Assembly: GCA_049366695.1 (NCBI GenBank)
Contig: JBMNCR010000060.1
Coordinates: forward strand, 47,051-111,050
Length of the DNA: 64,000 nucleotides
Direction of reading: 5' to 3'
Source: JBMNCR01 sp049366695
GTDB taxonomy: Bacteria; Bacillota; Clostridia; Eubacteriales; Alkalibacteraceae
Positions within the stretch are counted from its first letter, which is position 1. Every line of letters starts with the position of its first letter. Shown here piece by piece: positions 26,987 to 35,433 of this stretch. Position numbers and translations under genes: made by a program. A model generated the notes under the pieces. That model did not search any database. It saw only the letters and a program-made list of their open reading frames with translations, and was not told the DNA's origin.

Positions 26987-27047
26987 AATTCCTACTAAAT
27001 CTATGGGAATTCAAGAAAATCATAGCATATTAAATTTCTTTTGTCAA
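26987..27047 (-). promoter_or_regulatory. isc operon promoter with candidate IscR operator
   Basis: TTGACA (27042-27047), 17-bp spacer, TATGAT (27019-27024). From about +1 downstream lies AATTCC, 13 nt, GGAATT (26987-27011), a symmetric site at the place where a repressor would block initiation. Promoter is strong; the operator is inferred. Confidence 0.75.
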
Positions 27048-27063
27048 TAATGAATTAAATATA

Positions 27064-27090
27064 AAAAAAAAGGCTGAGCGCTCAGCCTTT
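27064..27090. terminator. Bidirectional terminator
   Basis: GGCTGAGCGCTCAGCC at 27072-27087 is a perfect palindrome flanked by runs of A and T. It lies 5 bp after the stop of the Cys-rich protein gene and shields the isc promoter from readthrough. Confidence 0.92.
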
Positions 27091-27092
27091 TT

Positions 27093-27824
27093 TTAACATC
27101 TATCCCTTCTCTTCCTTTGAGGTGGGAAAAATTCTTCTGGGAATGGAGTAACTTCTTCATTTAAAAACATTTCACAAAATTCCTCACTAATAGGTGAAAT
27201 TTCATCACAAGGTTCAGGTATCTCACAAAAACCAAATGTAGGTATCTTTAACTGTACTTCTGAAATTATTTTTACTATTATAAAGAAACCTATTGTTAAT
27301 TCAACATTATCATTCCCTGTAAATTCTACAAGTTGTGGATCACATTCAGCTATAGATTCAGCATCAGCTTGGAACCTACCTTGACGTAAGTAATCTGCTG
27401 GAGCATATACTAATATATCTATCGGGAATCTTACCTTATTATCTCTTTGTTTTACTCCATCTATTATAGGTCTAGCAGGTAATTTTAAGATATCACCATC
27501 ACATTTTCTTTTAACTACTACATAAACAGGAACAGCAACTACTCCTCTTAGTTTTGCGTAAAATTCATCAATTTCAGTAAATAGTGGAACACATTTAATA
27601 TGTTCTATGGAAGCTTCACCAAATTCGCATCTAACAAAGTTATAATCTCTATTACATCCTTGTGGATAGTCTAAATCAAACACTTGATTTTCTATACATT
27701 CTCTTAATTGACAAGAAAAATATACTTTTTTTACTTTTAGACAATCTACTTCAAATTTTCGTTGTTCACTGCAGCCGCCGCCACCACCGCTACCGGGACC
27801 TTCCATTCTTGCGTCTAATTCCAT
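27093..27824 (-). CDS. Cysteine-rich hypothetical protein, possible spore coat component
   Basis: 243 residues, soluble, no signal peptide or TM helix. The start is MELDARMEGPG followed by GSGGGGGC; about 15 cysteines are spread over the length, and the tail is basic and ends RKRRDRC. The middle has beta-rich stretches (VVAVPVYVVVKRKC, VELTIGFFIIVKII). I do not recognise a family. A good AAGGAGG site precedes the ATG, and a sigma-K-like promoter lies 31 bp upstream of it, so late mother-cell expression and a disulfide-linked coat or exosporium role are inferred. Confidence 0.7.
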   Translation of the reverse strand: MELDARMEGPGSGGGGGCSEQRKFEVDCLKVKKVYFSCQLRECIENQVFDLDYPQGCNRDYNFVRCEFGEASIEHIKCVPLFTEIDEFYAKLRGVVAVPVYVVVKRKCDGDILKLPARPIIDGVKQRDNKVRFPIDILVYAPADYLRQGRFQADAESIAECDPQLVEFTGNDNVELTIGFFIIVKIISEVQLKIPTFGFCEIPEPCDEISPISEEFCEMFLNEEVTPFPEEFFPPQRKRRDRC

Positions 27825-27854
27825 CTAAGTAACCTCCTTTTATTTTTTCTATAT

Positions 27855-27882
27855 TATTATATGTACTAAATTTTAATCTGTT
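27855..27882 (-). promoter_or_regulatory. Sigma-K/sigma-E-like promoter
   Basis: AAC at 27880-27882, 16 bp, then CATATAATA at 27855-27863 on the minus strand. This fits the sigma-K pattern of AC in the -35 region and CATAnnnTA in the -10. No sigma-A promoter is as good in this gap. Confidence 0.45.
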
Positions 27883-27962
27883 ACTGTAATAAATTTTTCA
27901 TATCAAAAAATAAATCGTTTATACATACTAATGGTAAGGAAGTTATTAAATTATTCATTAAA

Positions 27963-27991
27963 AAAACTTCCAGTCTTACACTAGAAGTTTT
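27963..27991 (-). terminator. Terminator after zapA
   Basis: AAAACTTCTAG and CTGGAAGTTTT pair over 11 bp (one T-G) with a 7-nt loop; further Ts follow on the minus strand. 12 bp after the zapA stop. Confidence 0.8.
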
Positions 27992-28002
27992 ATTTAAATA
28001 AT

Positions 28003-28527
28003 TTATTCTATGTTTTCAACAGATGATTTGTTAGATTTCACTAATTCTATTTGACTTTCAAATAATTGATTTTGTAGATCTAATATTGTTTTTCTGCTTT
28101 CTTCCAGATCAAATTTATACTGTTTAATCTTCTTAGTATACTTCTCTATAAGTTCATTTGATTTTTGCACTTCTCTTTTATATTTTTCTTTTTGCTGTTT
28201 TAACTCACTTATTGTTACATTATTTTGTTTATTATATTCCTTATATGTATTTAATTGCTCTTTTAAATCATTAATATCTTCAATTTGATCTAATTTTTTT
28301 TCTAATACACTATATTTGTCTTGAAGTTTTAGTATTTCATCTGACAAATTTAAACTACATAATATAAAAGTCATATTTTTATTCATGAAGGGATTGGATT
28401 TTCTTACTTCTTCAATCATTTCATTTACAACAGTATTTATTTTATCAACTTGTTTTTGATCTATATCTCCAACTAACGTATACTCAACATTTTGAATTTT
28501 CGCAATCACTTTGTTTTTTTTCTCCAT
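28003..28527 (-). CDS. zapA: Cell division protein ZapA with extended coiled coil
   Basis: 174 residues, about twice the usual ZapA length. The first 85 form a ZapA domain (VIAKIQNVEYTLVGD, then the helix with VNEMIEEVRKSNP and ILCSLNLSDEILKL); the remaining 90 are a long Lys/Glu/Gln-rich coiled coil. ZapA bundles FtsZ filaments at the Z-ring. In Clostridia a long ZapA of this kind is usual. It has its own terminator. The gene is upstream of the Cys-rich gene on the same strand. Confidence 0.88.
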   Translation of the reverse strand: MEKKNKVIAKIQNVEYTLVGDIDQKQVDKINTVVNEMIEEVRKSNPFMNKNMTFILCSLNLSDEILKLQDKYSVLEKKLDQIEDINDLKEQLNTYKEYNKQNNVTISELKQQKEKYKREVQKSNELIEKYTKKIKQYKFDLEESRKTILDLQNQLFESQIELVKSNKSSVENIE

Positions 28528-28732
28528 ATGTAACTACTCCTGTCCCTCATAATATTATTTAATACTATTATAATATTTTATGACTAAAAATAAAACAAGG
28601 AGAATGCTTTATGTTATTAATTACTAGTTATTAATAGCTATATTTTCTAATTCCTCTTCATCTGTTTCCTGCCCATACCAACAAAATGAAAAAAAAAGGA
28701 ATTATTTTAACTTCTTTTATTCTATTTAAGAC

Positions 28733-29872
28733 TTAGATCACAAGATTATGCCCCTTTTCTAACTTTTGGATCTGTTGTTCTCCCATATCTGCCAATTCTT
28801 TAAACTGTTGAATTGTGTTTTTCATTTGAGGTAATGCAGCTTGCTTATATGTACTTATTGAATCCAATGTAGAAATGACATCTTCAAAAGCTACTTTTAA
28901 AGTTTCTACAGAAATATTTGATTCGATAGATTGCTTATGAATCTCTTGTCCTTGTTCTTTTAACATCTTGGATGTACTGCTAATGATATTATTGGTAGTT
29001 TCATTTAGTAACTGAATTTTTTTCAATACAATCTTTTGATTGTAGAGAGCACTGGCGACGGTAACTGAAATTTTTAAAGCAGAAACAGTCACATTCTTTG
29101 CTCTTTCAACGCCTCTTATCAATTCTTTATTATTACGAATTACAACTTCTATTGCCATAATCCCTTGTTGGTTCACTGCAATCATTTGCTGCATATCCAT
29201 TAGTCGCTGTCTTAATGGAAATAAAATTTCCTCCTTCATAAACTTCACTTTTTCATCTTGTTCCATATTTGCTTCTATCAATTGAATCTCTTTTTCTAGG
29301 GTTTCATCCATCAATATTCCCAGTTGAATTTCTTTCATCAGTTTTTTCGTTAATTCCCGTAAAGACTGTTGCTCTATCTCTAATGTAGTATTATCATTTT
29401 TCAAAACATTTTTCCCTTTATCCAAGGACTCAACAATATCTGCAATAGCCCCATCTGCTTTCTGATATTTTGCAAAATACGATCTAATAGGATTAAATAT
29501 TTTTCCAAACAAACCGGTTTTAGTAAAGTCAATCATACTAGGATCAAGGTCTTTTATTTCCCTATGTAATTCCATTAATCCATTTGCTACAATATTTCCT
29601 TCGTCTCCAGTCTTAGATAAATTTCCAACAGTAGTTTGTAACAACGTATTTTTACTTGCCGAATTTTTCATTGAACTTGTACCAAAAGATTCTATTGATT
29701 GTAGGATCTCTTTTCTTTTTGATAACGAATCAATATCTAAATCAATAATTTCAGCTATATTTTGTTTAGCTGTCATCTCCAGTTTAATAACTTCATCTGA
29801 TTTCGGTTTTACTTGCTCAATTACATTATTTTTCACTTCTTCTACATTCGTAACTTCCATTGAAAAAGCCAA
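28733..29872 (-). CDS. telA: TelA family toxic-anion/tellurite resistance protein
   Basis: About 380 residues, almost all helical, with the TelA core: KTGLFGKIFNPIRSYFAKYQ, NTTLEIEQQSLRELTKK, FPLRQRLMDMQQMIAVNQQG and IRNNKELIRGVERAKNVTV. TelA proteins occur in tellurite resistance and stress clusters; the biochemical role is unknown. Three starts are possible; TTG at 29872 lies at the best distance from GGAAGG, and ATG at 29860 is the first ATG. Last of a three-gene set with the SBP-VWA gene (22 bp) and the two-TM protein. Confidence 0.88.
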   Translation of the reverse strand: MAFSMEVTNVEEVKNNVIEQVKPKSDEVIKLEMTAKQNIAEIIDLDIDSLSKRKEILQSIESFGTSSMKNSASKNTLLQTTVGNLSKTGDEGNIVANGLMELHREIKDLDPSMIDFTKTGLFGKIFNPIRSYFAKYQKADGAIADIVESLDKGKNVLKNDNTTLEIEQQSLRELTKKLMKEIQLGILMDETLEKEIQLIEANMEQDEKVKFMKEEILFPLRQRLMDMQQMIAVNQQGIMAIEVVIRNNKELIRGVERAKNVTVSALKISVTVASALYNQKIVLKKIQLLNETTNNIISSTSKMLKEQGQEIHKQSIESNISVETLKVAFEDVISTLDSISTYKQAALPQMKNTIQQFKELADMGEQQIQKLEKGHNLVI

Positions 29873-29894
29873 AATACTCACCTTCCTTTTCTAT

Positions 29895-31583
29895 TTACAT
29901 TTGTGCATTAAATAAATTTCCTAATTTATAGATAACATCATCTGTGTCTGCATTGATGCTTGTGGCTTCATTAATGCTTGAAATACTCTGTAAGGCATCA
30001 ATATTAGCATTATAACCTATTGTATAGATTGGAATTTTATATGCCCTTATAATATCCTCAATTTCATTTAAAGAATGTCCAACAGTAGTTTCTCCATCAC
30101 TAAGAACAAATATCATAGGTTTTAGGTCAGGTGTTTTTGCCATTTCTTCTTGTATCATCTGTATGGCTACGGCTATACCATCAAAAGTCGCCGTTCCCCC
30201 AGAAGCAGTGAGTCGATTTACTGCACCTGTAAAATAGGATCTTTGGTTTATATCAAATTCACCAATAGGCAAATCCATTATTACATCATTAGAATATGTA
30301 ATAAGACCAACCCTATTCTCATTACCAATATATTTTTGTCCTGATAATAAAGATTCTTTAAGTTTATTTAAGGGTTCCCCATGCATACTTCCTGAGATAT
30401 CTGCAACAAAAACCGCGCATATACTCTTGGTTCCATTTTTCTTCTCTTTCCATAGCTTTTGTGCCCGAGTGATAATCTCACCATCAATAGGTTCAAACTC
30501 AGATTTGTACTCATCCATTCCATTAAAACCATACTGTGTTGCTAAATTTTGATTACTTTCTTGTTTACAAAAATCTATAAAAGCATTTAATATCTGAGTT
30601 TTCTCAGAAGATAAATTTCCAATTGCATAAATTGGACTATCATGCCTTACCCCAAAAGGAGTAAATACATAATTAGTATTAATTTCAGGTGAGTTCGCAT
30701 AAGTTTGATACTCCATAACAAAACCATCAAGTACGCCTGATTCTGCTGATTCTCTCATTTGTAATGTTGTGAAAGACACAAATGGAATATTGTTTTGAAA
30801 TTTTTCAAAACCTTCTACTGCTTTTTCACTAAGCAGATCCTTACTGTCAAAAGTATTCAATGTAGTTAATAAAAAGTTTAAACCCGTAGAACTGGCAAAT
30901 GGATTGGTATATCCCATTGCTATTTCATTATTTGAAACAGCCTCTGTAATAGTTTTAGTATTAACTGCACCATATTTTTCAATCAATTCATCATATTTAT
31001 TTTGTGATAAAAGAATCCCAGCAACATTTCCTGCAAGTTTCTTATCAATTAGAGATATATTTACACCTGCTGATTTTATCATTTCTCCCCAAAGCTCGTT
31101 TGATGGTGAAAATGCATCGGGTAAATATTTCTCAGATAATATGTAATCTGTTGCAGTACCTGAAGCGATCCCTCTTATTTGCACTGATACATCTTTTCCG
31201 TCGATGGTAATGGACGCATCATTAAATGCTTTTGCCATATCTACCAACCAGCCATCGGTACCACTTCCTGCCTTTTCAGTGGATGAAAATATTTCGATAT
31301 AATTTTTTGAATCAGGATCAACTTGAGTTTCATATTTCGAGATTTCCGGAAGGGAATCCTTTACATTTGAAGACAGATCTGCAATTTGACCTTTTATCGG
31401 TTCAACAGTATGAATTGAAATATCTTTTACTATTTTATCAAGCTGTTTTTCCGCTTTCTCAGCACTTACTTCCCCAGAACTTTTTCCAAAGTTTTTTGTT
31501 AAATTAATACCTGAATATACTACTCCAAAAATAACAATAGCAATTCCAAAGATCATTAAAAATACTTTTACGTTTTTTGTCAT
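29895..31583 (-). CDS. Membrane-anchored substrate-binding/VWA fusion protein
   Basis: 562 residues: one N-terminal TM helix (about 7-27); a linker; a periplasmic-binding-protein-like region (about 93-365: NYIEIFSSTEKAG, GIASGTATDYILS, IAMGYTNPFASSTGLNFLL, IYAIGNLSSEKTQILNAFIDF) of the type that binds oxyanions; then a von Willebrand A domain (about 385-562) with an intact MIDAS: D395, S397, S399 in DISGSM, T464 in GGTATFDG and D496 in LSDGET. It should face the outside. Joining a ligand sensor to a metal-dependent adhesion domain suggests ligand-regulated assembly with a partner, perhaps the two neighbours. The function is not known. Confidence 0.82.
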   Translation of the reverse strand: MTKNVKVFLMIFGIAIVIFGVVYSGINLTKNFGKSSGEVSAEKAEKQLDKIVKDISIHTVEPIKGQIADLSSNVKDSLPEISKYETQVDPDSKNYIEIFSSTEKAGSGTDGWLVDMAKAFNDASITIDGKDVSVQIRGIASGTATDYILSEKYLPDAFSPSNELWGEMIKSAGVNISLIDKKLAGNVAGILLSQNKYDELIEKYGAVNTKTITEAVSNNEIAMGYTNPFASSTGLNFLLTTLNTFDSKDLLSEKAVEGFEKFQNNIPFVSFTTLQMRESAESGVLDGFVMEYQTYANSPEINTNYVFTPFGVRHDSPIYAIGNLSSEKTQILNAFIDFCKQESNQNLATQYGFNGMDEYKSEFEPIDGEIITRAQKLWKEKKNGTKSICAVFVADISGSMHGEPLNKLKESLLSGQKYIGNENRVGLITYSNDVIMDLPIGEFDINQRSYFTGAVNRLTASGGTATFDGIAVAIQMIQEEMAKTPDLKPMIFVLSDGETTVGHSLNEIEDIIRAYKIPIYTIGYNANIDALQSISSINEATSINADTDDVIYKLGNLFNAQM

Positions 31584-31600
31584 TTTATTAAATCCTTTCT

Positions 31601-32341
31601 CTATTTATAGTATTTTGTATTCTTTATCAACTCATCGATAGATTTTATCTCTTCCATTTGATCAATTTCATTTTCTTCTATACAATCTAGCTTGGATAAC
31701 TCCAGTAAAAGTTTATCTAATTTCAACAATATCTCTTCATTGTCTTCTGTAGCTTCCTTTACAAAAAATACATACTCTTGATAAACACTTAACTTTTCCT
31801 TTATAAATTGATCAGTAAAGGTAGCCTTTGCATTCTCTTTTTTTATAAAATTATAATCATCCTCATCGAATGCATTAATCTTATGTATAATACTCTTGAT
31901 ATTCATATAAAAAATTTTCTCTACATTAGTAACAACCCCTTGAAATTTTTCAAAACTCATTTCTCCAGCATTAAATTCTTGATGTAATAAATCTAAGAAC
32001 ATTTGCTTTTTCTTTTCAATCCTATCCATTTGATCGAGAATGATGTGCACATTCTTTTTAAAAGTTTTATTATTCTTATGTGCATTTAACGCACTTTCGT
32101 AATCTTCCATATTTTTTAGTTCTCTTGAGAGTATTACTTTTTGTTGTTTTGTTAAAATTAGATAATTGGCATAAATAAAAATGGCAATATCTAAAAAAAG
32201 GATGGTGCTAGCTAAAGCAGTATCAAATATACTCCCCCCTGTCAATCGCAATCCTATAAGTCCAGGAGAAAATATGATTATATTTACAACTGCTAGAGAA
32301 AAGTTTAAAATTAAAATTCTAATTGCCTTTCTGTTATTCAT
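31601..32341 (-). CDS. Two-TM coiled-coil protein (possibly XpaC-like), TelA partner
   Basis: 246 residues: two N-terminal TM helices (about 8-28 and 42-62) followed by about 180 residues of mostly helical, charged sequence (LSRELKNMEDYESALNAHK, then further coiled-coil segments) that would lie in the cytoplasm. This layout, and the position in front of telA, match the XpaC/TelA pairs of Bacillus; sequence similarity to XpaC cannot be judged by eye. GAGGTAA precedes the ATG. First gene of the set. Confidence 0.6.
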   Translation of the reverse strand: MNNRKAIRILILNFSLAVVNIIIFSPGLIGLRLTGGSIFDTALASTILFLDIAIFIYANYLILTKQQKVILSRELKNMEDYESALNAHKNNKTFKKNVHIILDQMDRIEKKKQMFLDLLHQEFNAGEMSFEKFQGVVTNVEKIFYMNIKSIIHKINAFDEDDYNFIKKENAKATFTDQFIKEKLSVYQEYVFFVKEATEDNEEILLKLDKLLLELSKLDCIEENEIDQMEEIKSIDELIKNTKYYK

Positions 32342-32654
32342 TATTGTTTACCTCATCCATTTCGTATCTATTTGCATCCAATCTATGAAAAGATGTTAAA
32401 TATATCATAACATTTTTTTAGATTATGATATTAAAATGTTGTAAATTTTATACTCTTTTATGTAACATTTTGAGTTTAGATTACGTATCTAATATACATT
32501 ATTCGACGTAATAAACTAAAATTCCTTTTATTTCGTATAATTATCTCTATGTAATTATCATATTATTCTTTTAATTCGAAGAAAATCATTATCTAAAAAC
32601 TCTATCTCAGCTACTTATCAAGGCAAAAAAAGAACTTTCTTACGAAGGTTGTTA
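32342..32654. other. Intergenic region upstream of the TelA cassette
   Basis: 313 bp that must contain the promoter of the cassette. Visible are ATGTTA/TAACAT arms around 32392-32412 and a hairpin near 32631-32650 (AAC-C-TTC with GAA-A-GTT followed on the minus strand by seven Ts) that can end the upstream small gene. No consensus -35/-10 pair stood out. Confidence 0.55.
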
Positions 32655-32969
32655 CTATCTTGAATAGGCTTGTATTACATCTATTAAACCCATTTTATAT
32701 GCTTTACTAACAATATCCCAGTCATTACGTCTATTGAAATATAACGTGCAATAATTTCTTTGGATCTGGGTTCCATTAAATAAATAATGAGATATCCTAT
32801 CTATTCCCTCATCTGTTTCGACATGTCCTAGTGCAAAATCGATGAATTTTGAATTTTCAATCGTCATTTCTCTATTTATATCTTTCATAATTATATCTAT
32901 ATCATTTGCAGATCCATTTACTGCTAGTGTAATGTAATAATTCAATATACTTTTATTATTAGATATCAT
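32655..32969 (-). CDS. Hypothetical 104-residue protein, TetR partner
   Basis: Soluble, helical-looking protein without signal, TM helix or known motif; NNKSILNYYITLAVNGS, then IDFALGHVETDEGIDRISHYLF and a basic, aromatic stretch YCTLYFNRRNDW. The pattern resembles a HEAT/ankyrin-like pair of helices, but I do not recognise a family. It lies 48 bp after the tetR gene and is the only other gene before the terminator, so it is probably controlled by that regulator. TGA stop at 32655. Confidence 0.65.
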   Translation of the reverse strand: MISNNKSILNYYITLAVNGSANDIDIIMKDINREMTIENSKFIDFALGHVETDEGIDRISHYLFNGTQIQRNYCTLYFNRRNDWDIVSKAYKMGLIDVIQAYSR

Positions 32970-33017
32970 AAATTGACCTCCAATCTTAAATTTCTAAACC
33001 GAAATCATATAAATTTC

Positions 33018-33623
33018 TTATAAATCAAAATGCGAAAAATTAACAAAAACATGACTCAATAAAAATGTCATAAACTCTTTTCTAAAAGTATTATCACTTA
33101 AAATTTTTTTACGATAATCGGTGTTGTTTATATAATAGCATAGACCCATATCTATGTAGTGATATATACACTCATTACTAATATCTCTGCTTATTAACAT
33201 GTTTTTTTTGCCTTGCATAATAAGATCTATCATTATAGTTTTATTTTTATGATTTAATGATGTAAATTCTTTTTTAATATCGTCATCGAATTGACTCAAT
33301 TTCATACATAATGCATAATGCATTTTGTCAATAAAATCGACTGATACGTTAAGAAATGCTATCATATTCTGAGTTGTATTATCTTTAGACGAAAAAACTT
33401 TTTCTAATTGTGAATCATGTTGTTTTACTACCCATTTAAAGACATATTTATATAGACTTTCTCTATCACCAAAATACTTATACAATGTCATCTTTGATAC
33501 ATTTGCTTGCCGAGCAATATCATCCATAGTGACTTTTTTTATGTCATTTTCACTAAACAATTTAATTATAGTGGTTAGAATTTTATCTATTTTATTCCTT
33601 GTTCTAATTTCAGCTTTATTCAT
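33018..33623 (-). CDS. TetR/AcrR family transcriptional regulator
   Basis: 201 residues with an N-terminal TetR DNA-binding domain: KIDKILTTIIKLFSENDIKKVTMDDIARQANVSKMTLYKYFGDRESLYKYV. The C-terminal ligand domain (about 65-201) is helical and unlike any I know. The ATG follows AGGAG, which forms the edge of a 52-bp perfect palindrome covering the gene's own promoter, so strong autorepression is expected. Unlike most TetR loci, no pump or enzyme is divergent from it; the co-directional small gene downstream is the only neighbour under the same control. Confidence 0.93.
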   Translation of the reverse strand: MNKAEIRTRNKIDKILTTIIKLFSENDIKKVTMDDIARQANVSKMTLYKYFGDRESLYKYVFKWVVKQHDSQLEKVFSSKDNTTQNMIAFLNVSVDFIDKMHYALCMKLSQFDDDIKKEFTSLNHKNKTIMIDLIMQGKKNMLISRDISNECIYHYIDMGLCYYINNTDYRKKILSDNTFRKEFMTFLLSHVFVNFSHFDL

Positions 33624-33631
33624 TTTTATCT

Positions 33632-33683
33632 CCTAATATATAAATGTACTATATTTATAAATATAGTACATTTATATATTAGG
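33632..33683. promoter_or_regulatory. 52-bp perfect palindrome (TetR operator) over the tetR promoter
   Basis: Arms 33632-33657 and 33658-33683 are exact reverse complements over 26 bp (left arm CCTAATATATAAATGTAC, then TATATTTA). It covers the -10 (TATATT, 33660-33665) and spacer of a promoter whose -35 TTGACC is at 33683-33688 (17-bp spacer). The length allows two dimers or a large repressor footprint. Confidence 0.85.
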
Positions 33684-34144
33684 GTCAAGGCATTTATTTG
33701 TTAGAATGATTTATAAGTTAGTAATAAAAAAAATAATAAATATATCTATTATAAATTAATTTATTATGTCCCCTGCTAGCACAGTAACAATAACGTTTTT
33801 CACAATACCTTTAATACAATAGTATATTCCGTACATAAATTTTAGTATTAAAACATTACATAATGAAATTAAGATTTATACATAATCGTTTTCAAATTTT
33901 CCATTATGTTTTAGACAGCTAAACTCCGGAAGATTTAATACAAAAAAAGGAAAAGAGAACCGTTAAAAATTATCGGCTGTTTGAGACCAGCGAGTTGCGA
34001 TAATATAAATTCTCTTTGAGTTCTTTCCATATACCCTAGCATGAGCATGTTCGTGATTATTTTAAAATACTCTCTATATAATTATGTAGTCTATTATTCC
34101 ATATCTATTATATTTATTTTTTATACATATATCGTTATTAACTA
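33684..34144. other. Intergenic region with an inverted-repeat element
   Basis: 461 bp without a credible gene. The only structure is at 33952-34017: AAAGAGAA and TTCTCTTT as outer arms and ATTATCG (33969-33975) with CGATAAT (33998-34004) as inner arms around CTGTTTGAGACCAGCGAG, which is richer in G and C than its surroundings. It looks like a decayed repeat or a structured RNA; no promoter is evident. Confidence 0.45.
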
Positions 34145-34411
34145 CTATTGATTATTTAGTATATTTTCTAATTTAGCTTTTTTTTCATCTAATTTAACCA
34201 AGATTTCGATTAATGCTTCTTGAGTTAAATTTCCTTCCTTATATAGACTATATGTGTTTATACCAAGTTCCTTAATTAATTTATTAATTTCATGCTCAAT
34301 TTTTTCTGTTTCTACTTTTGTCTTACCTGCTTCCACTAATTCTCCAGATTTTTCTCCCACAACTTTCGCAGCTTTGTTAACTTTTTTTCCTAAATCATCA
34401 AAAATACTCAT
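34145..34411 (-). CDS. Small helical protein, unknown function
   Basis: 88 residues from the ATG at 34411 (GAGGTGA site). Entirely helical: SIFDDLGKKVNKAAKVVGEK, then an amphipathic ELVEAGKTKVETEKIEHEINKLIKELG and a final coiled coil KLDEKKAKLEN. Proteins of this shape occur in many Firmicutes, sometimes fused to a zinc ribbon (absent here) that senses envelope stress. Soluble or membrane-associated helix; no function can be given. Confidence 0.7.
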   Translation of the reverse strand: MSIFDDLGKKVNKAAKVVGEKSGELVEAGKTKVETEKIEHEINKLIKELGINTYSLYKEGNLTQEALIEILVKLDEKKAKLENILNNQ

Positions 34412-34578
34412 CTTAATCACCTCAATTTATTTTTTTATGCACCTAACTTATAAGTCTGATATTGTTATAATTAACAATATGTTTCTAAATATAACATTAT
34501 AGAAAAAAACTCCACAAGATAATTCTATTATTATATATCTATTAATATGAGAATTAATTTAATATCTAATTACAAATG

Positions 34579-35199
34579 CTAATCAAAATACGCCTCTGTT
34601 CTCTCTCCAGTATAAAACTTATACATCATTTGAAGTTGTTCTTCAGTTATCCTATGTGTGGATAAAGTAGGCAAGTTATTTATTGAAAAATAATTTACAT
34701 CTAATGTTTCCATACCTGGTTTTTCTTTGCCTCCAATCTTTTCGCATAGGAAAAATATTGTATACAAATAATAAATATTACGAGGATGGTTATAATTACT
34801 TTTGTCAATAACACCTAATAATTTAACAGGTTTTACTAGTATTCCAGCTTCTTCCATAGTTTCTTTTACTGCAACTTCTGAAGGAGAATACCCAACATCG
34901 CAAAAACCACCAGGCAATGTCCAACAACCGTCTACTTTTTCCTTAACAAATAAAAATTCTCCTTTTTCATTAAACACAACAATTCTAGTATCAATTTTTG
35001 GTGTAATATATAAATCATCATTATTAAGAAATATTTTGATTTTTTCTGGTTCTTCATCGCTTAGCTGTGAAATAATTTTTATACTAGCGTCCAATATTTG
35101 ATTATACCTATCGATCTCATATTCATTTTCTACATAATAAAGACCTGTCTTGCAGTATGCTTGTATTTGTTTTGCTAATTCTAATATGTCATTTTTCAT
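34579..35199 (-). CDS. NUDIX hydrolase with N-terminal extension
   Basis: 206 residues. An N-terminal helical domain (about 1-60, LAKQIQAYCKTGLYYV, YEIDRYNQIL) of the type in front of some nucleoside-diphosphate-sugar/X NUDIX enzymes, then the NUDIX fold with the box GGFCDVGYSPSEVAVKETMEEAGI (a Lys replaces the usual Arg before the EE pair). The likely reaction is hydrolysis of a nucleoside diphosphate linked to another moiety. A single gene flanked by A/T-rich gaps. Confidence 0.88.
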   Translation of the reverse strand: MKNDILELAKQIQAYCKTGLYYVENEYEIDRYNQILDASIKIISQLSDEEPEKIKIFLNNDDLYITPKIDTRIVVFNEKGEFLFVKEKVDGCWTLPGGFCDVGYSPSEVAVKETMEEAGILVKPVKLLGVIDKSNYNHPRNIYYLYTIFFLCEKIGGKEKPGMETLDVNYFSINNLPTLSTHRITEEQLQMMYKFYTGERTEAYFD

Positions 35200-35433
35200 A
35201 AAAAATCATCCCTTCAATAAACCTGAAATTTGATGCTAATTATACACCGAACCTTATGGCTACGCACTTTTGTAGTACGATTACAAAGTAAAATGCAAAA
35301 ATGTATAGCATGAAGCAGATTCGAATATACATCATTTTCTTAATCAAATTTATCTTGATCAAATATTGAATATATCCAAATCTATCCTATATACTACCTT
35401 ATTTTAACATTGTTTATCAATAACATTGATAGT

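Noticed and set aside
27963..27991. Hairpin considered as a regulatory element of the Cys-rich gene
   Set aside because: It lies just after zapA, has a T run, and is better explained as the zapA terminator.
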